From positions 1 through 6,863 of the forward strand of contig JAICHT010000198.1 of NCBI GenBank assembly GCA_025924755.1: DNA of 6,863 nt, given 5' to 3'. Position numbers and translations under genes: made by a program. Within the stretch, counting starts at the first letter, position 1. Every line of letters starts with the position of its first letter. This stretch comes from Chitinophagaceae bacterium (GTDB lineage Bacteria > Bacteroidota > Bacteroidia > Chitinophagales > Chitinophagaceae). Below the pieces are notes generated by a model. The model saw nothing but the letters and a program-made list of their open reading frames with translations. It was not told the origin of the DNA and did not search any database. Of the stretch, positions 1 to 6,075 are shown piece after piece.

Positions 1-555
1 CGGCAAAAGCTGCAGCAAACCATGCTGCAGGAAACGTCGCGTTTGGATAGCCTGATAAATAATATTTTGATATCGGCTCAATTGGAAGGTGGCGCTTATC
101 AGTCTGCAAAGGAATTATTGGATTTATCGGCCTTATTGACCGATGTGGTGAAGCAGTTTAAAAACCGGTATCCTGATAAAAAACTGGTGGCAGAAATACA
201 GCCCGGTATTGAAATAAACGGCGATATACTTTTGCTAAAAATGCTGATAAGTAACCTGCTGGAAAACGCCAATAAGTATTCGCCAAAAGATACAGTGATT
301 ACCTGCAAACTTTACCGTCATACGGATATTAAACTGCAGGTAATTGATGAAGGTATTGGTATAGAAGCAAACGAGAAGCAACAGGTATTTAAACAGTTTT
401 ACCGCATTGGTAACGAACAAACCCGCAAAACAAAAGGTACGGGTTTGGGGTTATATATATCTAGGAAAATTGCCAAACACCATCATGCCACTATTGTTAT
501 AGAAGATAATAAACCGCAGGGCAGTATTTTTACAGTTACATTTTCGGGTCACTAA
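1..555 (+). CDS. Sensor histidine kinase, C-terminal part (5' end outside window)
   Basis: The reading frame is open from base 1, so the gene begins upstream; 184 residues are visible (numbering from base 1). The fragment starts in the second helix of the dimerisation domain (LQQTMLQETSRLDSLINNIL), so the phosphoacceptor His lies just outside. The rest is a HATPase_c catalytic domain: N box with NLLENANKYS near residues 85-94, G1 box DEGIG at 116-120, an F-box-like VFKQFYRIG, and G2 box KGTGLGL at 145-151. These are the ATP-binding motifs of a working kinase. It would autophosphorylate on His and pass the phosphate to the regulator 9 bases downstream, with which it surely forms an operon. The sensor and membrane part is not visible, so the signal is unknown. 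Kinase identity is near certain. Confidence 0.95.
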   Translation, partial: RQKLQQTMLQETSRLDSLINNILISAQLEGGAYQSAKELLDLSALLTDVVKQFKNRYPDKKLVAEIQPGIEINGDILLLKMLISNLLENANKYSPKDTVITCKLYRHTDIKLQVIDEGIGIEANEKQQVFKQFYRIGNEQTRKTKGTGLGLYISRKIAKHHHATIVIEDNKPQGSIFTVTFSGH

Positions 556-564
556 TTTATTTGT

Positions 565-1275
565 ATGGAAAATCAAACCAAATTATCTATACTATTGGTA
601 GAAGATGAAGAGAACCTCCACGAAACATTAAAGCTTAACCTGGAGCTGGAAGGATATGAAGTAACATCGGCTTACAACGGTGCTACTGCAATGAAGGCGG
701 TGGAAAATGAATACTTTGATTTAATAATTTTAGATGTGATGCTGCCCGAACTGGATGGCGTTTCAGTAACGCAAAATATACGGCTGGCCAATAACGAAGT
801 GCCCATTTTAATATTGAGTGCAAAAAATACAAGCGCCGACAGAGTACTGGGTTTAAAAAAAGGTGCCGACGATTATATGACCAAGCCTTTTGACCTGGAA
901 GAATTATTACTGCGGGTTCATAAATTAATACAAAAGAACAAACGGCTGCAGGATAAAACAACCATTGGCGATGTATACAGCTTTGGTAATAACACTGTAG
1001 ATTTTAAAGCGCAACAGGCTATGAATGCAAGAGGAGAAAAAATTGAATTAAGCAAAAAAGAAGCGATGCTGCTAAAACTGCTTTTTGAAAATAAAAACGA
1101 AGTAGTGCCACGGGAAAAAATTTTGCAATCAGTTTGGGGTTATAATGTATATCCTACTACACGTACTATTGATAATTTTATTTTAAGCTTTCGCAAATAT
1201 TTTGAAGAAGACAGCCACAACCCCAAATACTTTTACTCGGTAAGAGGCGTGGGATATAAGTATGCGGAGAGCTAA
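565..1275 (+). CDS. OmpR/PhoB-family two-component response regulator
   Basis: The 236-residue length is standard for the family. The receiver domain (about 7-122) has the acidic pair E13/D14, phosphoacceptor D57 in LIILDVMLPELDG, the switch residue S85 and conserved K107 in TKPF, so the phosphorylation chemistry is intact. The C-terminal winged-helix DNA-binding domain (about 133-235) includes LSKKEAMLLKLL, VPREKIL, a recognition helix around TRTIDNFILSFRKYF, and the closing hairpin SVRGVGYKY. It is a DNA-binding transcription factor whose cognate kinase is the gene 9 bases upstream; that short gap and order indicate co-transcription. The ATG at 565 places the receiver start at the usual distance. 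Target genes cannot be deduced. Its stop codon overlaps the stop of the opposing gene, leaving no room for a dedicated terminator. Confidence 0.97.
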   Translation: MENQTKLSILLVEDEENLHETLKLNLELEGYEVTSAYNGATAMKAVENEYFDLIILDVMLPELDGVSVTQNIRLANNEVPILILSAKNTSADRVLGLKKGADDYMTKPFDLEELLLRVHKLIQKNKRLQDKTTIGDVYSFGNNTVDFKAQQAMNARGEKIELSKKEAMLLKLLFENKNEVVPREKILQSVWGYNVYPTTRTIDNFILSFRKYFEEDSHNPKYFYSVRGVGYKYAES

Positions 1276-1646
1276 CGGAAGTCATTGGGTTGAGTAGAGC
1301 CGATAGATTTGATATAAGGGTTTAATAATTTGAAGAAGCGTTCAAATTTTGCTTTGAAGTCAATTAGTTCATTTTCTGTAATTAGCCTTCTGTCAAAAGC
1401 TTTTTTCAGACTTGTAAAGGTTTCAAAGGCTGATCCTCTAGCATAATAACAAAAGCTTTTATTTTCCTTATAAGAAAATCTGCCATAGCCTTCTGCAATA
1501 TTTAAGGCCATAGAATCTGCAGATCTAACTAATTGCTTTCCCAAAGTGTCTTTATCAAAAGGATTCCACTTACTTACAGTATTCCAAATTATTCCTCCTA
1601 TTTCCATTGCTATTTTATAAACTTCTAAATCATCTAACCTTATCAT
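1272..1646 (-). CDS. Four-helix-bundle protein of the S23/IVP (23S rRNA intervening sequence) family
   Basis: The 124-residue length is usual for the family. Recognisable signatures are the opening DDLEVYKIAMEIG (5-17), the central QLVRSADSMALNIAEGYGR (38-56), and YYARGSAFET (68-77), which matches the family's ARGS-E motif. Members were first met in intervening sequences of bacterial 23S rRNA genes and are also common as stand-alone genes, especially in Bacteroidota. The same fold includes Avd, the accessory protein of diversity-generating retroelements. The molecular function of stand-alone copies is not settled. No reverse transcriptase, variable repeat or rRNA is in this window, so neither role is supported here. 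The gene lies between two arms of an imperfect inverted repeat, and its last seven residues (TQPNDFR) are encoded by one arm. The stop TAG overlaps the stop of the response regulator. Confidence 0.9.
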   Translation of the reverse strand: MIRLDDLEVYKIAMEIGGIIWNTVSKWNPFDKDTLGKQLVRSADSMALNIAEGYGRFSYKENKSFCYYARGSAFETFTSLKKAFDRRLITENELIDFKAKFERFFKLLNPYIKSIGSTQPNDFR

Positions 1647-1703
1647 ACCTGCTTTTTAAATAATAACCTAATGACCATTGACTCAATGACCCACTGACTT
1701 TCC
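1277..1703. repeat. Imperfect inverted repeat bracketing the four-helix-bundle gene
   Basis: The left arm at 1277-1295 reads GGAAGTCATTGGGTTGAGT. The right arm, the complement of 1681-1703, reads the same apart from one extra A after GGAA, one T-to-G change and three extra bases (CAT) before the final TGAGT. The arms enclose one gene and no other coding sequence. The right arm abuts the SDR stop codon, and the left arm starts two bases after the response regulator stop. The similarity is seen directly; that it marks an inserted unit is inference. No target-site duplication was identified. Confidence 0.55.
1670..1701. repeat. Short degenerate tandem repeat with a 13-base palindrome
   Basis: The motif AATGACC occurs at 1670-1676 and again at 1686-1692, each followed by a related RYTGACT-like stretch (ATTGACTC, then ACTGACTT), giving two degenerate units of about 16 bases. 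The centre CATTGACTCAATG (1676-1688) is a palindrome around one base. It lies directly upstream of the four-helix-bundle start and overlaps the right arm of the bracketing inverted repeat. It could be element-end structure or a regulatory site; the sequence does not decide. Confidence 0.5.
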
Positions 1704-2404
1704 TACAAGTCTCCTAACTGCGGCCTTATAATGATTTCTTCTACCGTAGCCGCAATGGAAAGCCGGCTGGCCGCATAAATCATTGTAGCTATATCTTCTG
1801 CTTCCATAATCCGTTCCCTGCTAACACCGCTGCCACTCCACGAATCGGTGTATACCGCACCTGGTATAACGGTAGTAACTTTTACACCATGTGGCATCAG
1901 TTCCTGCCGTAAATTTCTTGAAAAACCCAGCATCGCAAATTTGCTGATACTATAAGCCCCTCCGTTGGGGTAAGCCTGCAAACCGGCAATAGAACTCATA
2001 TTAAAAATATGTCCGCTTTTCTGTGCTATCATTTTTGGTAAAACTGCACGGGTAGTATGATAAGCACTGTATAAATTTACTTCCAGCATTTGCTCCAGTG
2101 CACCGTCCGGTTCATCCGATATATTTCCCTGTATAAAAGTGCCTACATTATTTACCAGTATATCAATCGTATCTGTATTTGTAAGTACCCATTCTCCAAA
2201 AAGTTGCGCTTGTGCTTTATGGCCTAAGTTAAAAGCCTGAGCATCTATAGAAATATGCGGATAGCTTGTTTTTAATTCTTCTACCGTATCCAGCACGGTA
2301 TTTTCGTTACGGGCACAAAGAAGCAGGTTGTAGCCATGCAGCGCAAATATTTGTGCTATAGCTTTGCCAATTCCTCTTGATGCGCCGGTAATAACAGCCG
2401 TCAT
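1703..2404 (-). CDS. Short-chain dehydrogenase/reductase (SDR), classical type
   Basis: This 233-residue protein is a complete classical SDR with a Rossmann fold. The cofactor-binding TGASRGIG motif is at 6-13 and the NNVG motif at 85-88. The catalytic tetrad is N110, S138 (in NMSSIAG), Y151 and K155 (in YSISK). R10 and the R32 in CARN after the second strand suggest NADP(H) rather than NAD(H) preference. PGAVYTD after the active site is the usual PG motif. The enzyme should reduce or oxidise a carbonyl/hydroxyl substrate in the cytoplasm; the substrate cannot be read from sequence. The C-terminal IIIRPQLGDL resembles that of YdfG/FabG-like SDRs often annotated as 3-ketoacyl-ACP reductase-like, but a true FabG role is not supported by neighbours. 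It is divergent from the nucleotidase, with 53 bases between starts. Confidence 0.93.
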   Translation of the reverse strand: MTAVITGASRGIGKAIAQIFALHGYNLLLCARNENTVLDTVEELKTSYPHISIDAQAFNLGHKAQAQLFGEWVLTNTDTIDILVNNVGTFIQGNISDEPDGALEQMLEVNLYSAYHTTRAVLPKMIAQKSGHIFNMSSIAGLQAYPNGGAYSISKFAMLGFSRNLRQELMPHGVKVTTVIPGAVYTDSWSGSGVSRERIMEAEDIATMIYAASRLSIAATVEEIIIRPQLGDL

Positions 2405-2427
2405 TGTTTTAATTTTATGGTTTACTA

Positions 2428-2435
2428 CAAATCTA
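2428..2435 (-). promoter_or_regulatory. Candidate Bacteroidota -7 element for the SDR gene
   Basis: The minus strand reads TAGATTTG, an exact match to the TAnnTTTG -7 consensus of Bacteroidota. It ends 23 bases before the SDR ATG, which would give a short leader. A TTTTG that could serve as the -33 element (2449-2453) is only 13 bases away, shorter than the roughly 19 expected, so the call rests mainly on the -7 match. Confidence 0.4.
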
Positions 2436-2457
2436 AACCCTATCAGGGCAAAATTTT

Positions 2458-3153
2458 ATGAAATACAAACACTTGTTTTTTGATCTGGATCATACGCTTT
2501 GGGATTTTGATGCAAACGCAAGAGCCACATTGGAAGAATTGCACAAACACTTAAAGCTAACCGAAAAAGGCGTACACGATTTTGATCTGTTTCACAAAAA
2601 CTATTTGCAGCACAACGACAAATTGTGGGCACGATACCGGAACGGATATATTAAGCAGGAAGAATTGCGTTTAAAACGCATGTGGCTGACGCTGCTGGAT
2701 TTCCAGATTGCAGATGAAGCACTGGCTAAAGAAATGGGCGATCTGTTTTTGGATATGCTGCCTACCCGCACGATATTGTTTCCGGATACTATTGAGGTGC
2801 TTCAATATCTCACCAATAAAGGATACCAATTGCACCTGATTACGAACGGTTTTGAAAGAACCCAACACAGCAAACTAAAAAATTCAGGTATCGCTCATTT
2901 CTTTAAACAAGTAATTACATCCGAGAGTTCCAACAGTTTAAAACCTCAAAAAGAAATTTTTGAATATGCTTTACACAAAGCTGGTGCTACAATTGGCGAA
3001 AGTATAATGCTGGGTGATAGCTTTGATGTAGATATTGTAGGCGCTATGAGCATAGGTATGGACCAGGTGCATGTAAACTTTATAAATTCGCCGCAAGAAT
3101 TACCACCTACCTACACAGTAAAAGCACTACAGGAATTGAAAGATATCTTTTGA
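2458..3153 (+). CDS. HAD-superfamily pyrimidine 5'-nucleotidase, YjjG/YfnB type
   Basis: The 231-residue length fits the YjjG/YfnB subfamily. All four HAD motifs are present: motif I DLDHT with nucleophile D9 and acid/base D11, motif II T129 in LITNG, motif III K162 in SLKPQK, and motif IV GDSFDVD with D187 and D192 for Mg2+. An inserted all-helical cap (about 18-100) follows motif I, as in subfamily I HADs. The opening FFDLDHTLWDFDANA and the ITNGF...Q-KL segment are typical of the YjjG group. Characterised members hydrolyse pyrimidine nucleoside monophosphates (UMP, dUMP, dTMP and damaged analogues) and are thought to clear non-canonical nucleotides; that specificity is inferred by family. 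The ATG at 2458 puts the nucleophile at the usual distance from the N-terminus. A hairpin terminator starts four bases after its stop. Confidence 0.92.
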   Translation: MKYKHLFFDLDHTLWDFDANARATLEELHKHLKLTEKGVHDFDLFHKNYLQHNDKLWARYRNGYIKQEELRLKRMWLTLLDFQIADEALAKEMGDLFLDMLPTRTILFPDTIEVLQYLTNKGYQLHLITNGFERTQHSKLKNSGIAHFFKQVITSESSNSLKPQKEIFEYALHKAGATIGESIMLGDSFDVDIVGAMSIGMDQVHVNFINSPQELPPTYTVKALQELKDIF

Positions 3154-3157
3154 TAAA

Positions 3158-3200
3158 AACGTAAAGAGTCAATAGTAAAATGCTTTTGGCTCTTTACGTT
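3158..3200. terminator. Bidirectional hairpin terminator between convergent genes
   Basis: AACGTAAAGAGTC (3158-3170) pairs with GGCTCTTTACGTT (3188-3200): eleven perfect pairs, one G-T wobble and a closing pair, with a 17-base loop. On the minus strand the stem is followed by a run of T (total T run 3159-3155), a good intrinsic terminator for the small Cys/His-rich gene, whose stop is six bases before it. On the plus strand the T run is weak, but the hairpin sits just after the nucleotidase stop and may end that transcript too. Confidence 0.75.
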
Positions 3201-3206
3201 CGCAAT

Positions 3207-3374
3207 TTAAAATGGACAAGTTCTCATGGCTGTTCTGTTGCAATGATGTTCATGCGTGCATTTTATTTCTTTTGCGGGTCGTTTATTAGCTGCTTTATTG
3301 CTGGAAAGAACTGTTGCGGTAACAGCAACTGTAGTAAGCAGGCCTGCAGCCATAACCAGGAGATGTTTTTTCAT
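3207..3374 (-). CDS. Small exported or membrane-anchored Cys/His-rich protein (55 aa), unknown function
   Basis: The ORF runs from ATG at 3374 to TAA at 3209-3207. The N-terminus is a textbook export signal: MKKH followed by a hydrophobic run from L5 to about L23 (LLVMAAGLLTTVAVTATVL), with no lipobox Cys. A short Lys/Arg-rich linker (KAANKRPAKEIK, 27-38) leads to a metal-ligand-like tail, CTHEHHC at 39-45 and CPF at 53-55. The tail thus has three Cys and three clustered His. I do not recognise a named family. Metal or redox-metal binding in the periplasm is a guess from composition. Support for a real gene is the signal-peptide layout, the position 43 bases after psd on the same strand, and a hairpin terminator six bases past its stop. 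It may be co-transcribed with psd. The plus-strand frame over the same bases has no such features. Confidence 0.72.
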   Translation of the reverse strand: MKKHLLVMAAGLLTTVAVTATVLSSNKAANKRPAKEIKCTHEHHCNRTAMRTCPF

Positions 3375-3417
3375 GGCCTAATATTTACTTTCAAGTTACT
3401 ACATTTAAATGAGAATG

Positions 3418-4074
3418 CTACCATTTTCCAAGTACCGTCACGCCGCCCTTCACTTTTTGATTAATCTTGACTTCAATCTTCGTATCAAGCGGTAAAATCA
3501 AATCTACCCTTGACCCAAATTTGATAAAGCCCATCTCTTCTCCCTGCACCACTTCTAGTCCCGGCTTTAAATAATTTACAATTCGCTTTGCCAGGGCTCC
3601 GGCTATTTGTTTAACCAGCACTTCTTTATTATGCGTTTTATATACTACTGAATATCGCTCATTTTCGGTAGATGATTTTGGGTGCCAGGCCACCAAATAC
3701 TTCCCGGGATGATATTTACTGTACACCACTTCGCCACTTACGGCATTTCGGTTTACATGCACATTTAGCGGACTCATGAATATGGAAAGTTGCAGGCGTT
3801 TATCGTTAAAGTATTCATCAGGTTGAACCTCTTCAATAACTACTACTGTACCATCGCACGGCGCTACAATGGTATCTTCCCCAGTTGTATGTACCCGTTT
3901 TGGAATACGGAAAAAAGAAAAAATAAATATCAGCAAGGCAAAAGAAGCTACTAATATTAGCCAGCACAACAGTGGATGTGTAACACTAATAAAATAAAAA
4001 GATACCAGGTTGATTAGTGCAAATAACAGTGTGCTGCCTGCAATTATTTTGTAACCCTCTTTATGAATTGTCAT
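3418..4074 (-). CDS. psd: Phosphatidylserine decarboxylase proenzyme (short, archaetidylserine-decarboxylase-like form)
   Basis: This enzyme converts phosphatidylserine to phosphatidylethanolamine at the inner membrane. At 218 residues it is of the short PSD class. Two hydrophobic segments at about 10-31 and 34-55 anchor it. Catalytic-domain landmarks are APCDGTVV with D74, the MSPLNVHVNR motif with H106, a W130-H131 segment, and GFIKFGSRVD, where cleavage between G187 and S188 would release the beta chain and turn S188 into the pyruvoyl cofactor. D74, H106 and S188 are likely the Asp-His-Ser needed for self-cleavage, by family analogy. FGSR at the cleavage site, rather than the LGST of the E. 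coli enzyme, is normal for this short class. Phosphatidylserine synthase, a frequent neighbour, is not in the window. The small Cys/His-rich gene follows 43 bases downstream. Confidence 0.95.
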   Translation of the reverse strand: MTIHKEGYKIIAGSTLLFALINLVSFYFISVTHPLLCWLILVASFALLIFIFSFFRIPKRVHTTGEDTIVAPCDGTVVVIEEVQPDEYFNDKRLQLSIFMSPLNVHVNRNAVSGEVVYSKYHPGKYLVAWHPKSSTENERYSVVYKTHNKEVLVKQIAGALAKRIVNYLKPGLEVVQGEEMGFIKFGSRVDLILPLDTKIEVKINQKVKGGVTVLGKW

Positions 4075-4091
4075 TATGAGCTATTATACTG

Positions 4092-4099
4092 CAAATTTA
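4092..4099 (-). promoter_or_regulatory. Candidate Bacteroidota -7 element for psd
   Basis: The minus strand reads TAAATTTG, an exact TAnnTTTG match, ending 17 bases before the psd ATG. Transcription would then start about ten bases before the gene. No clear TTTG was seen at the expected -33 spacing, so the -33 half is weak or absent. Confidence 0.5.
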
Positions 4100-4614
4100 G
4101 TTGTTTGATAAAACTTTAATCCTGTTTTGTGGCAAATTAACCCTCATAGTTTTCCCATTTGTGGAGGCCTTTCAACAGTTTATGGCAATTTTTATTGCTC
4201 TTCCCTATATATCAGTTTTATTTTAAATTAAAATGCGGTAATAATTTTTATCATCTTGCACAACCGAGTCTGGCATGGTAATAGTCTCAGTTTTAGTAGA
4301 TCATTGAAAAGCCGTATTTAATTAGTACTCGTTAATTTGTAAAAGTGGCATTGGTTATTGGTATATAAATCTATCAGCAGGGAAATATATTAAGCGAAGG
4401 TTAGAATGACAAATTGAACTCAAATAACTGATGGGCTTTTACAGTTTAAATAGGGCAGTACTGCAATAAGTGGGTAAGAAAGGTGATGAAAGTTTTTGCA
4501 GCAATCCCGTCTGAAAATGCGTTATTAAGTTATATCCGTTTGAATCAGGTGAAATGAGAAGATTGGAACAGTGCATTTTAATAGAGATATAATTGGCTAA
4601 CGTATGAAAAACGC
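4100..4614. other. Long AT-rich intergenic stretch without a convincing gene
   Basis: All frames were inspected. Only short open stretches occur (for example 23 codons beginning near 4485 on the plus strand and 17 codons near 4275 on the minus strand), none with a signal peptide, recognised motif or start context. A perfect ten-base palindrome GCAGTACTGC sits at 4455-4464. The stretch ends at a strong hairpin that also has a T run on the plus strand, so an unrecognised plus-strand RNA is possible but unsupported otherwise. A decayed gene is the other option; no homology was recognised. Confidence 0.4.
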
Positions 4615-4645
4615 AAAAAGGCGATGAGAAGATCATCGCCTTTTT
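4615..4645. terminator. Strong bidirectional intrinsic terminator downstream of purD
   Basis: AAAAAGGCGATGA (4615-4627) and TCATCGCCTTTTT (4633-4645) form a perfect 13-pair stem with a five-base loop GAAGA. The minus strand ends in five T after the GC-rich core and lies 26 bases past the purD stop, so it ends purD transcription. The plus strand ends in six T (4641-4646), so it would equally stop a transcript coming from the gene-poor stretch upstream. Confidence 0.88.
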
Positions 4646-4671
4646 TATTGCTTCTATCTTTGATAAAGCAC

Positions 4672-5946
4672 CTATTGAAATTCATAACCAATATCAGCCC
4701 TGTAATACATACCGGTAAAATGTATATCCTGCAAACGTTCTTTACTTATGGCCACGGCATCCTGCAGGCGGGGCGCTAAAGAGGTAACGCATATCACCCT
4801 TCCGCCATTGGTTGTAATTTTTCCATTTACTTCTTTGGTACCGGCATGAAATACAATGCTTCCGCTTTTGCTTTGCAAGCCGTTTATTTCATATCCTTTT
4901 TTAAAATCAGCCGGGTAGCCGCCGCTTACCGCTACAATAGTGCAGGCGCTATCGTTAGTATATTGTATCGTTGTATTATTTAATTGCTGTGTTGCTGTAG
5001 CTACCAGCAATGCTACCAGATCGCTTTGTAACCGCGGCATTACTACTTCAGTTTCGGGGTCGCCCATGCGACAATTATATTCTATTACGAAAGGTTCATT
5101 CTGCACTTTAATAAGCCCGAAAAAAATAAACCCTTTATAATCCAGGTTATCTTTTTGCAAACCCTGTATAGTAGGATCGATAATCTTTGTCTTAACTTTT
5201 TGCATAAAGGTTTCATCGGCAAAAGGCACCGGGCTGATGGCGCCCATACCGCCGGTATTTAACCCTGTATCACCTTCGCCAATACGTTTGTAATCTTTTG
5301 CTTCGGGCAGCAGCACATAGTTTTTACCGTCGGTAACTACAAAAACCGATAGTTCAATTCCATTCAAAAATTCTTCCACCACTACCTTCTTGCCGGCGTC
5401 ACCGAATTTTGATTGTTGAATCATCATCTTGAATTCATCAATCGCATCTTCATGGCTTTGTGCTATAATAACACCTTTGCCGCCAGCTAATCCATCTGCT
5501 TTTAATACAATAGGCAAGCTGTGTTGTTGCAAATAAGCAACGCCTTCATCAAATGTATCGGCCGTAAATTCTTTGTAAGCAGCAGTAGGTATGTCGTGCC
5601 GTTGCATAAACGCTTTTGCATACGCCTTGCTGCCTTCTAATTGCGCGGCTTCCTTCGATGGGCCTATGACCATTAAGTTTTGCAACTGCGGTTCTTTTTT
5701 TAAATGATCTACCAAACCCTTCACCAGCGGGTCTTCCGGGCCTATCACTACCAATTCAATTTGATTAGTTATACAAAAACGTTTTACCGCATCCAAATCC
5801 GTTGCCTCCATGGGTACATTGGTGCCGCATTGAGCAGTGCCGGTGTTACCAGGAGCAATAAATAGTTGGGTGGTTAAAGGGCTTTGAGCCATTTTCCATG
5901 CCAATGCATGTTCTCTGCCGCCGGAGCCTAACAATAAAATCTTCAT
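4672..5946 (-). CDS. purD: Phosphoribosylamine--glycine ligase (GAR synthetase)
   Basis: PurD joins 5-phosphoribosylamine and glycine with ATP to make glycinamide ribonucleotide, the second step of de novo purine synthesis, in the cytoplasm. At 424 residues it is the usual bacterial monofunctional length. The N-terminal domain begins with GSGGREHAL (7-15), followed by APGNTGT (31-37) and IGPEDPLV (68-75). The ATP-grasp domain shows LKADGLAGGKGV (148-159), GDTGLNTGGMGA (225-236) and the family signature RMGDPETEV (293-301), where Met replaces the common Phe, a conservative change near the Mg/ATP site. The C-terminal domain has TNGGRVICVT (379-388). The ATG at 5946 fits exactly before the Rossmann-like first strand KILLLGSGG. 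It appears to be transcribed alone, with its own terminator, and is divergent from the peptide transporter, 129 bases apart. No other pur gene is visible. Confidence 0.98.
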   Translation of the reverse strand: MKILLLGSGGREHALAWKMAQSPLTTQLFIAPGNTGTAQCGTNVPMEATDLDAVKRFCITNQIELVVIGPEDPLVKGLVDHLKKEPQLQNLMVIGPSKEAAQLEGSKAYAKAFMQRHDIPTAAYKEFTADTFDEGVAYLQQHSLPIVLKADGLAGGKGVIIAQSHEDAIDEFKMMIQQSKFGDAGKKVVVEEFLNGIELSVFVVTDGKNYVLLPEAKDYKRIGEGDTGLNTGGMGAISPVPFADETFMQKVKTKIIDPTIQGLQKDNLDYKGFIFFGLIKVQNEPFVIEYNCRMGDPETEVVMPRLQSDLVALLVATATQQLNNTTIQYTNDSACTIVAVSGGYPADFKKGYEINGLQSKSGSIVFHAGTKEVNGKITTNGGRVICVTSLAPRLQDAVAISKERLQDIHFTGMYYRADIGYEFQ

Positions 5947-6031
5947 AAATTATGATGAAAGATGCGTTGCTAAGTTCGGGTAAGATTATTAAAGGAGAGA
6001 TGTTTATGTGGATAGATTTTATTTTCTGTAT

Positions 6032-6062
6032 TTTGTAAGCTTATTAACTGTTATTAATTTCT
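6032..6062 (+). promoter_or_regulatory. Candidate Bacteroidota promoter for the POT transporter
   Basis: TTTG at 6032-6035 and TAATTTCT at 6055-6062 (six of eight to TAnnTTTG) are separated by 19 bases, the spacing expected for Bacteroidota -33/-7 elements. The second element ends 13 bases before the ATG. In such AT-rich DNA a degenerate match may be chance. Confidence 0.3.
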
Positions 6063-6075
6063 ACAAAACTTTAAT

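Noticed and set aside
683..961. Minus-strand ORF of 92 codons inside the response regulator
   Set aside because: It is a shadow of a well-supported receiver-domain coding frame and shows no domain of its own.
1272..1703. Diversity-generating retroelement (Avd-like four-helix-bundle protein)
   Set aside because: No reverse transcriptase, template/variable repeat pair or target gene is visible in the window, and the sequence fits the S23/IVP group better.
3180..3464. Plus-strand ORF of 94 codons between the nucleotidase and psd
   Set aside because: It is antisense to the small Cys/His-rich gene and the psd 3' end, starts inside the terminator hairpin loop, and has no recognisable domain; the minus-strand gene explains the region better.
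4439..4636. Minus-strand ORF of 65 codons downstream of purD
   Set aside because: Its start lies inside the strong purD terminator hairpin, it has no family features, and the AT-rich surroundings make a chance ORF likely.
4940..5140. Plus-strand ORF of 66 codons inside purD
   Set aside because: It is antisense to the conserved purD signature region, which fully explains the sequence.
5991..6038. AAAGGAG followed eight bases later by a ten-codon ORF (ATG at 6006), a possible leader peptide for the transporter
   Set aside because: Shine-Dalgarno sequences are little used in Bacteroidota, the likely transporter promoter lies downstream of this ORF's start, and no attenuator hairpin was seen.
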